The notes below the pieces were generated by a model that was given only the letters and a program-made list of their open reading frames with translations, was not told the DNA's origin and did no database searches. 64,000 nucleotides of DNA from Argyresthia goedartella (Eukaryota > Arthropoda > Insecta > Lepidoptera > Argyresthiidae). Of this stretch, positions 13,108 through 22,500 are shown piece after piece. The stretch is from the NCBI GenBank assembly GCA_949825045.1, contig OX463832.1, positions 20,330,552-20,394,551 on the forward strand, given 5' to 3'. The first letter of the stretch is position 1, and every line of letters begins with the position of its first letter. The translations under genes and the position numbers were made by a program.

Positions 13108-14416
13108 CATAGTCAAGTCATAAGTTCTGTCACATGTGCAATATGAAATAATTTAGACATGTTTATTATTTATGTAAACATTTATATAGCAAAATGAACT
13201 TAATAAAACATAGATTCTTATGGTAATAAAGTTTATTCAAAATGACCCCCGCGATTTTGAATACAGGCCTTTATTCTGCGCGGCCAGTCGTCTATCGCAG
13301 CACGAACGAGGTCCATGTCAATATCGGCGGCTTCCTTAATCAAGGATGCCTTGAGTGACTCCAAATCAGGATGAGGCTTTGAGCAGGCCTTTTCCTCAAA
13401 GTGTTGCCATATCTTGTAATCTAACGGACTCAAATCTGGACTGGAGGAGGGCCAGTCTTCGTGCCGGATGAAGTCGATTTCACGCGCCGCCAGCCAGCCT
13501 TGTGTGATTTTCGCTCTATGAGCTGGCGCAGAATCTTGTTGGAATACTCAATGCCTGTTATTAAACATGGTATGAGAAACAGGTTCCACAAGGTTCTTGA
13601 GGACTGTATTTTGATACACAACTGCATTCGTTTTTACGCCTTTCTCACAAAAATGTACCTCAGTTAAGCCCCAATAAGAGACTCCCAACCAAACCATGAG
13701 CGAGGATGGAAAATGTCCTCGTTGGACACACGGAATACGGTTGCTCGCTTCTTCACTGCTGTGTGCGTACACCTTATCATTTTGTTTGTTGTAGCTCTCT
13801 TCCACGGTGAAAATTTTTTCATCCGAAAAAAGAATTTCCCGATGCTTTTTTCCCGCGTACCGCTTCAACAAAGCGCGGCATCTCTTCAGTCTCAGGTCCA
13901 TTAAACGAGCGTCCAAACGATGTCCTGTTTTTCTTCGATATGCCTTAAGCCATAAGTCTTCATTTAACACCCTTTTCACCGTGGTCCTGCTTAACCACAT
14001 CTGAAGGGCCGACAGTTTCTGCTTACGTATGGGATTTCTTTGAATTCGCGCCTTCACAGCTTTTATCACTGCTGGAGTCCTAACAGAGCGAGGGCGACCA
14101 CTTCTTGACCTGTCATCTACACTAGAGACTTCATTGTATCGTTTTATGGTACGATAAACGAATCTTTTGGTTATATTCAAATTTTTCAGTAAGTCGAAAA
14201 TCTGAATTGGCGCGTAACCGCAACGATGCAACGCAATAACTGTGACACGGTCTTCTTTAAGTGTCCACTCCATATTTAAAAATGAGGAAAATTCTAAAAA
14301 GTACACATTTTTATTTTCATGAAAAATTCGAAATTCGAATTCAATAAACTTTTTTGTGGCCAGCGTTCTAAATTCAAAAGTTTTTATTGTGTGACAGAAT
14401 TTATGACCTGACTGTG
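13108..14416 (-). mobile_element. maT-type mariner (DD37D) transposon
   Basis: A 1309-bp element bounded by imperfect terminal inverted repeats of about 27 bp (13108-13134 and about 14390-14416; both read CA-C/T-AGTCA-A/G-GTCATAA from the ends). TA dinucleotides flank both ends (13106-13107 and 14417-14418), as expected for Tc1/mariner target duplication. It holds one minus-strand transposase gene broken by a single stop. The DD37D spacing of the transposase places it with the maT group known from Lepidoptera; that assignment rests on family knowledge. The TIRs differ at a handful of positions, so it is not a very recent insertion. Confidence 0.92.
13233..14273 (-). pseudogene. maT/mariner transposase, one nonsense codon
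   Basis: Cut-and-paste DDE transposase of the IS630/Tc1/mariner superfamily. Reading from the methionine at 14273 (MEWTLKEDR), the frame is 346 codons, the usual length for the family. It has an N-terminal helix-turn-helix region (residues about 1-55), the GRPR linker motif (59-62), and the catalytic aspartates D151 (FSDEK), D247 (QQDSAPAH) and D285 (SPLDY). D247 and D285 are separated by 37 residues. The only lesion I see is an in-frame TGA at 13548-13550 (codon 242), five codons before the second aspartate. A longer open frame runs upstream to 14429 through the TIR side, but the internal ATG matches the family's length. As it stands the protein would lack two catalytic residues. Similarity search against Bombyx maT elements would confirm the clade. 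Confidence 0.9.
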
Positions 14417-15217
14417 TATATGCTTGCAATTGTTAGTCTTAGCCTGTTAGTGAGGGGATATTGCTTAAAAACATCGATTAATCAAATGAATCGATATACT
14501 CTTCAAACATTTGTGAATTGGATTCTAGATTTTGACATTATTTTTTCAAATTCAATTCTTTCCAATTGTTTTGGTAGTAGCCCTAGTGTTTAAAAAGTGG
14601 ATTTTATGGAGATTTAGGTTATCGGGTTATTACGTATATTACAAACATTAAGCAATCAACAAAAATTGCGCAATGTCGGAGTGTAGCGAACGGTCAACGG
14701 TGCTGCCTCTAGCGGGCAATAACAAACTTAAAAGTGCTTAGATGTTGCAAGAAGCATAAACTTTCTACAGCTTTTCTGCCAGAAAGGAAACGGTTAGCCA
14801 GAGATCGCTTCAGATGATACGAATTTGGTTTGACACATTGCAAAAAACCGCTCGATGAACGCGCCATCACTGCGCAATAGCTGCTGATTGCAGAATTTTA
14901 TTGTAATAAGCCCGCTTGTCATATCACGTCTAGATAGACGATGATATGACCAGCGTGATATTATGTTGTAAATCATTACTATACGTCATACGTAGATACG
15001 TATAGTAATGATTTACAACATAATCAAATGGTCTTGTTAGCTCCTTGGCTAGCATAGGCTTGCAGAATTTTCTTTCGATATGGACTTAAATACCAAACGC
15101 ATAAGGTTGAAACATGGTGGCATATATACCACTGGCCACTGTCAGCTAAGGGGGTAAAGACGAATCAAATATGCATCCAATGAGATAACCACTCGTTTAG
15201 TAAATCGTTTATTCACA
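14417..15217. other. Non-coding spacer with hairpin-rich segment
   Basis: No gene is supported. The stretch 14920-15025 is rich in inverted repeats, including the perfect hairpin listed separately and a smaller imperfect one at about 14918-14948. The rest is AT-rich with no recognisable repeat family. Confidence 0.5.
14960..15024. repeat. Perfect 27-bp hairpin
   Basis: The arms 14960-14986 and 14998-15024 are exact reverse complements (outer bases ATTATGTTGTAAATC), separated by an 11-bp loop. No coding potential. It may be a remnant of a TIR element or a foldback element; nothing in the flanks decides this. Confidence 0.9.
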
Positions 15218-16447
15218 CCATTATGGAAAGGCTACCAGTAGACGCGGCGACATGAACCTAAAGGTGCCTTCACATTATTATGGAAAGGCTACCAGTGGAG
15301 TGGACGTACCCTGAGCGACCTACAAGCGGCGACATGAACCTAAAGGTGCCTTCACATTACTATGGAAAGGCTACCAGTGGAGTGGACGTACCTTGAGCGA
15401 CCTACACGCGGCGACATGGACCTAAAGGTGCCTTCACATTATTATAGAAAGGCTACCAGTGGGCGTACCCTGAGCGACCTACACGCGGCGACGTGAACCT
15501 AAAGGTGCCTTCACATTATTATGGAAAGCTTACCAGTGGAGTGGACGTACCCTGAGCGATCTACACGCGGCGACATAAACCTAAAGGTGTCATCACATTA
15601 TTATGGAAAGGCTAACAGTGGAGTGGACGTACCCTGAGCGACCTACACGCGGCGACATGAACCTAAAGGTGCCTTCACATTATTATGGAAAGGCTAACAG
15701 TGGAGTGGACGTACCCTGAGCGACCTACACGCGGCGACATGAACCTAAAGGTGCCTTCACATTATTATGTAAAGGCTACCAGTGGAGTGGACGTACCCTG
15801 AGCGACCTACACGCGGCGACATGGACCTAAAGGTGCCTTTACATTATTATAGAAAGGCTACTGAGCGACCTACATGCGGCGACATGAACCTAAAGGTGCC
15901 TTCACATTATTATGTAAAGGCTACCAGTGGAGTGGACGTACCCTGAGCGACCTACACGCGGCGACATGAACCTAAAGGTGCCTTCACATTATTGTAGAAA
16001 GGCTACCAGTGGACGTACCCTGAGCGACCTACACGCGGCGACATGAACCTAAAGGTGCCTTCACATTATTATGGAAAGGCTACTGAGCGACCTACATGCG
16101 GCGACATGAACCTAAAGGTGCCTTCACATTATTATGGAAAGGCTTCCAGTGGAGTGGACGTACCCTGAGCGACCTACACGCGGCGACATGAACTTAAAGG
16201 TGCCTTCACATTATTATGGAAAGGCTACTGAGCGACCTACATGCGGCGACATGAACCTAAAGGTGCCTTCACATTATTATGGAAAGGCTACCAGTGGACG
16301 TAACCTGAGCGAACTACACGCGGCGATATGAATCTAAAGGTGCCTTCAAATTATTATGGAAAGGCTACCAGTGGACGTACCCTGAGCGACCTACACGCGG
16401 CGACATGAACCTAAAGGTGCCTTCACATTATTATGGAGTGGACGTAC
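15218..16447. repeat. 82-bp minisatellite copying a splice junction
   Basis: About 15 tandem units, mostly 82 bp (for example TGAGCGA at 15312 and 15394), some shortened by internal deletion (near 15862, 16084 and 16229). On the minus strand the unit contains CGCCGCGTGTAGGTCGCTCA followed by GGGTACGTCCACTCC. This closely matches the 3' end of the adjacent minus-strand exon (16448-16568) plus its GTACGT donor. Most units keep the donor-like GTACG. Each unit also has CTTTAG upstream of the exon-like part, a possible acceptor that would delimit a 30-nt in-frame segment. The array lies immediately downstream of the exon in gene direction, so it sits in the intron. Confidence 0.93.
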
Positions 16448-16568
16448 CCTGAGCGATCTATAGGCGGCGTCCTCAGAGTTCCGCGTAGCACGTCTGGGCG
16501 CGGTCTCTCGCGACACGTTCTCCGCGTCGAGGCTTGCGCTGGGCGACCGCGACCGAAGGCTTGGCTTG
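16448..16568 (-). CDS. ZAD gene exon 5 (linker, beside minisatellite)
   Basis: Acceptor GTGTTGACAG|CAAGCC, donor CTCAGG|GTACGT; 121 nt, entering in phase 2 (completing a Gly codon) and leaving in phase 0 after 40 codons. The peptide is Ser/Arg-rich (KPSLRSRSPSASLDAENVSR, then ETAPRRATRNSEDAAYRSLR) with no recognised domain. It is strongly GC-rich against an AT-rich background. The intron to exon 4 is about 5.5 kb and filled with transposons. The exon's last 20-odd bases and its donor are the sequence repeated in the adjoining 82-bp array. Confidence 0.65.
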
Positions 16569-19500
16569 CTGTCAACACATAGACATGCACATAAGGTAAT
16601 AGAGAATTGCATAATATATCAAGTTTTTTTTTATTTTGTATTAATTTTTTTTAAAACAAATTATAAAGTAACGTCAAACTGCACTTGTTTTAAAACACCC
16701 CATCAGAGGAAATGTCGTAATAGTTGTTGTCATCATAGTTTCCTTTTCTGTGCGAAAAAAGGAGAAGGAGATTGACGCATAGCTCTGTCCCTTTCTGACA
16801 ACAGCTATTACGTCACTTCCGTAGTAGGTACGTTGGTGCGCCAACTGGCAGTCATACTGCCAGTTGGCACACCAACGATTTTTGGCATTGAAATATAGTA
16901 TTTTAATGTTTTAATATACTCGTGGTCCATTCGACATGAAATAGGTGAAAATAAAAATGAAAATACAATTAATTAGTGATGCCTATTCCAGGGTCGTGAT
17001 CCTACCGATTTTATTGAGATTCAGTTCTGTTGCTTTTTTTACTTTTTTTTAAATAAAAAAATGCATATTTTTTATATTTTTACTTCTTTTATTTATCGCA
17101 ATCATTTACTGAGTCAGCTGGCGGATGCCCCGAAATCACCTTGTATACAGGCATGTACAGTGCTTTTGGCGAGAGCTTATATAGTTATTTGTGCAACAAG
17201 AGAGCAAACTTGATTTTTGCTGCGAGTGCTTGTTTGAGTCTCGAGCGTAGCGAGTGATTCTACCTCAGAATCCTGAGTGAGCGAGGCACTCAAAGGCACG
17301 GGATGTAAATTACTTTGTTCTCGTGTTGCACATACAACTTTTCATCTCAGCAATGAGAATAGACCAAATAAGAGAATGGAAAAATACATCATCGAAAAAT
17401 GTAATTTTTCATGATAAACTTCGACTACTTTACACTACGGATCATTTCTCTAATTGTATTATTTATCAATTAGAATGGTTGAGATTTAGAGCTCGATATT
17501 TGGAATTTCATAGCACAGATACTTCAATCGAGTTAAAAATCGATGGCAGTATCTGTGACATTGGCGAAATCGCAAACAGCCAAAGATCATCGAATTATAA
17601 CTCGATGCCCGTTGGCTGTTTGCGATTTCGCCTATGACGGCTGCATTCAAAATTAAAAAGCTACTTTTGTCTCACTCAGTGAGCAAATTGCAACTTTGCA
17701 CCCTGTTTACTCGCAGCAAAAGCATCTTGGTCGAGCTGCTGAGGTGAAATAGTACATTTCCCACGAGTTCGCAAAGGCTTATATTTACGAACCGAGAAGT
17801 TTACGGCACGAGCCGAAGGCGAGGGTCGTAGCGAGGTTCGTAAAAAGCGTTTTCGAACGAGTTAGGAATAGAATTTTTCCGCCTGAGAACCCAAAATCAA
17901 GCTCAGAAATCGCATTTTTCAGCTCTCACCGAAAGCACTGTACTTACTGTCGACACAAAAACATTAACATGAATATTGGAGTACATGGTTGTATGAAGAG
18001 AATGTCGAGGCAGCGAGAGATGACTGCCAGGATCGCAATCGTGGCAAGTGGAGGTCGTCTCTGCCTACCCCTCGTCCGGAAAAAAGGCATATGTGTATAT
18101 ATATATATGTATATATATATCTATATAGAGGCTCAGTTGTGCCCTCGTTCAGGTTATTCGATAGTAACATTTTGCGGGACTGGGTGCTAGGCCATCGCCG
18201 CAGGTTTGGAGAATTTAGGATTATCTATGCCGTGGGTACCATACCAGACGCAGCAACGCCACAAACATGCACATGAATATATAGGCCAGGCAAGGCACAG
18301 ACAATACTCCTGGCCCCACACAACGATGGCCTTGGAGCTATTTTTAGGGTTCCGTTCGTAAAGGAAAAACGGAACCATTGTATTATACGATCACTTGTGT
18401 ATCTTTCCGTCCGACCGTGTGTACATAAAAGTAGGGTCGTGGCACCAGTCCCAAACCAGGAGCCAGTCGTTGACCATTTTCAACTTTAATTTAAAATACT
18501 AAGGTCGTGTCGAATTTCCCGCCACTTTTTGTGCGGTTGGCAACCTTGTGTGTCCTTCACAGATCAACCAATAGCATTTAACTGTGAATATGGCGCCGCA
18601 TATGTCAGTCAGTTTGATTTACCGGAAACACCTCTTGTTCACTTCGTTCCGGGCGGCCATTGTAACTAGGCGTCGCGTGCAGGTAAGATTTTTTAATCGC
18701 TTTGAATCTTTGACTGGGGATATTGTAATGTGTTTTTTTTTTGTTTTAATACATAGCTTAGGTGGATAAACTTACAAGAATACAAAATATTTTTAGTATA
18801 TTTGGCCGTTTTCATAATAAAATTACGCTGGTTAACTACTGGAACTCAAACTCGATATTTTGCCAATAGTTGACCAATTGGACAAACACTGGTGAATTTC
18901 ATTTTTTTGCAATATCAATTATTTTCTTTTACACTAATCCTCGCTTACTTTAAGTGATAGATCTTGCATTCTGAACACTTGACTAACTCACACAAGACCA
19001 ATGGTTGACCACTGGTTAAATACTGGTGCTTTTCATACTACATGTTCGATCTAATAGTTGACCATTTTTGGTTTTAACAGACAAAATGCCGCCAGTAAAA
19101 CGAAAGGTGTTTTTCAAGTATAGTGAAGAGGATGTGACAAAGGCTATAGAAGAAATAAGTAAGGGTGCTAAAATACGAGAGACATGCCGCAAATATGGAG
19201 TTCCTCACTCAACCATCATAAACAAAATTAAGTTAAGACATCCTGTTCAGAGAAAGATGGGACCACCAACAATATTGACGCCTAATGAAGAAGCACTGCT
19301 AAAAACATGGATTTTAGCAATGGCCAAGAAGGGATTTCCAGTCAACAAAGATATGGTTCTGGAAACTGTGAAGAATATCATGCAATCAGATGGAAGACCG
19401 AATCCCTTCAAGAATAACAAGCCTGGCAAGAAATGGTTTTGCAGCTTTTTGAAAATGACTGAAATATGATTGAAATATGATTAAATAGTTTGTAAGTTGA

Positions 19501-22500
19501 TTGTCATAGTCATCTAAAGAAACGTGAGATGTTGTGAAAATCGATCTAAACTTATTTTCTTAATGAAAACAAGACTTCAAATTAAATAGGAACATGTAAA
19601 ATTATGGACACGAAAATTTTCAAGACTGTTAATGTTTCAAATACTTTGTAAGTTGACTGTCGTACGGTCCTAAAGTAAGAATGTATGTATGCCACAAGAT
19701 TGATCTCAAAATAAACATTTTAACCATTAATTATTCGATTTTATTAGCTGGTCAACTATTGGTAATTTCATAGGTCAATTACTGGACCTCGTTGGTCAAC
19801 CTTAGGAACTTTCCGACTTTTTGCGTGTATATATTTTTTATGAATGAAGTATTATATATACTGGATTTTTATTTATTCTTATCAATGACCCACTAAGTAG
19901 GGAATACGAATACATTTCGCTCATTAAATTGGGTGATAAAGGCTAGGAGCTAGCAGAAATTACATCTGAAAATTTCTCTTAAATGGTTTGGGACTGGTGC
20001 CACGACCCTATATTTGACGACCCGAATGGCCGAGTCGGCAGTGATGCTGTCTACGAAGCCAAGGGTCCCGGGTTCGAGTCCCGGTGGGGGCAAATATTTG
20101 TTTGATGAGAACGGATGTTTGTACCCTATTCATGGTTGTTTATCTATCTAAGTATAATATTCATCTATATAAGTATGTGTATCGTTGTCTAGTACCCAAG
20201 ATTCAGGGAATCCTAGTTTGGGGCTAGATTAATGTGTGTAAATGGTGTCCAAGGTATTGTTTTTATTTTTATTATTATTTTTTCTTTTTCTCTCCTATTC
20301 ATAGGAGGTTATTTTACGGCACGGGCCTAAGCCAAGAGCATAGCGGTTAATGAATGATTAAGATGAATTTCCCATGAATTTGCGGAAGATCCTGCAAGTG
20401 TTTAAAATAACGGCCTTTTGCAGTGGTGTATATGTTGATAGATGTAAATGTATTGTTTTTAATTATTATTATTATTATTATTGTATTTAACGACCGAATT
20501 CTGGTTCCCAATTTGGTACACTTATGTATTTGTGACCCAAGCACGAACGAGTCTGTGCAAATCAGAAATTTATAAAAAAAAGTTTTCAAACTGTATCGTG
20601 TGACATGTCAAATGAAAGGGCTTGTTGCGAGGGCTTGTTTCAAATATATTTTTTTCATAATTTTGGAATTCTTCATAGTAAAAAAATAAAAATAAAAGAA
20701 ATTCCCCCCCAATCTCCGAGACTGCATATCCTACAATCGTCAGATTTATTGCAATGAACACTTATAAGCACGTCATTAACTCACTATAGCCTGACGCGCT
20801 CGAGTAAACCCCACTCAGATTTTGACGACCTCTGTGGCGCAGCGGTTGTGGCTCCGCCTACCATGCGAGAGGTCCCGGGTTCGATCCCCGGCTGGGAGTG
20901 AAAAAAAAACCCCAGGTCTTGGCTGTTTGTGTGTGACGTCGCTGTTTCTGGTGCCCACGACACAGGGTATCCTAGTGTGGGGCCAGAAGCAATGTATGTG
21001 CCTGTATGTAAATGTTTTTGTTAATTGTAAGTTATAATAATAATACCTTGGACACACTTTACACACATTGATCTAACCCCAAACTAGGATTCCCTGCATC
21101 TTAGGTACTAGACACGATACACGTACTTATATCGATAAATATTATACTTAGATAGATAAACAACCATGACTAGGGTACAAACATCCGTTCTCATCAAACA
21201 GATATTTGCCCCCACCGGGACTCGAACCCGGGACCCTTGGCTTCGTAGGCAGGGTCACTGCCGACTCGGCCATTCGGGTCGTCAAATGTTTATGATTCAA
21301 GTCCCTACAAATTATTTTTTGTTGCCTTAACAACGCGGCTCTAGATGGGAAGCTCAGATTTGGTGGAGTTACTAAGCAAGGCGTCAGGTATCTCCCATAT
21401 TAACTTAACCTAGCGCGCTCGAGTTACTCACAAAATCCCCTCTTGGGGGGCACAATTATGGACAAACCAGTTATTTTGTGCGGTGGTACGGAACCCTTCG
21501 TGCGCGAGCCCTACCCGAAGGGTGCCAAACGGGACCCTATAACTAAGCCTCCGCTGTGTGTCCGTCCGTTCTTCCGTCCGTCTGTCACCAGGCTGTATCT
21601 CATGAACCGTGATAGTAAGACAGTTGAAGTTTTCACAGATGATGAATTTCTGTTGCGGCTATAACAACGAATACTAAAAAACAGAATAAAATAAATATTT
21701 AAGGGGGCTCCCATACAACAATTCTTCAATACCACATACAAACTTATGAATGCACCTGGTTACGTACGTGGAGTGTGAAATTAGCCGCACCAATAATTTT
21801 GTAATTGACAATCCAAACTATTCACTCCACACCATCCCTACCATTGTACGATAGTACAGAACCCTTCATGCGCGAGTCCTACACGCACTTGGTCGGTTTT
21901 TTTTCTTCCTTCCCGGTCTCGATTCGATTCGAAACACTCGCTTGTGAGGAGGAACCTCGAACCGCAACGCCGCAGATGTCGTCTAGTAGAAGCCTACGCC
22001 TAGCAGTGGACCGATATTGGCTAGATTGATTATGATGATTCTTACAACAATTAAAAAATACGTACCCATCTCTTCTGGACGAACTCGGTCTATCCTTGCG
22101 AGTTGGAGGGCGCGATACACGAGGCGTTGAAGCATCCTCCACCTGAAATATTGAAGGCTGCCCTTTTGACACATAATTAAGTAGGTGAAGCGTGATGTTT
22201 ATAAAATATAAATATTTTTCCGCAATCTCAAGGGGAAGGGCCGTAACGAAAGGCGAGCTTTTTCAATGACAAGAGATCTCTTCCAAAAAACCACGTAAGG
22301 ATTTAGTAGGCTGCTAGCTGAGACGTGACACAACAGGGGGGGACAATAAAACTGTTGATAATAATCTCATCTTGACCTTGACCTCGTTCTCGAACTTGAC
22401 CTTGCCCTTCGCGAACGAATCGTCGCATTAGAGCAAAGGCTTTAACCTAGAGGTGGGGACATTAACATAATTTTCAGCCCGCCATATGAGGCGGTAATAA

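Noticed and set aside
16134..16331. 65-codon plus-strand frame in the 82-bp array
   Set aside because: A reading of the minisatellite on the wrong strand relative to the exon from which the repeat derives.
17323..17637. 104-codon plus-strand frame
   Set aside because: Runs through the hairpin of a non-autonomous TIR element; no family resemblance.
20071..20081. Possible functional tRNA gene at the SINE heads (20020, 20830, 21280)
   Set aside because: A and B boxes are present, but the flanks carry SINE bodies and tails and copies occur in both orientations, so these are SINEs.
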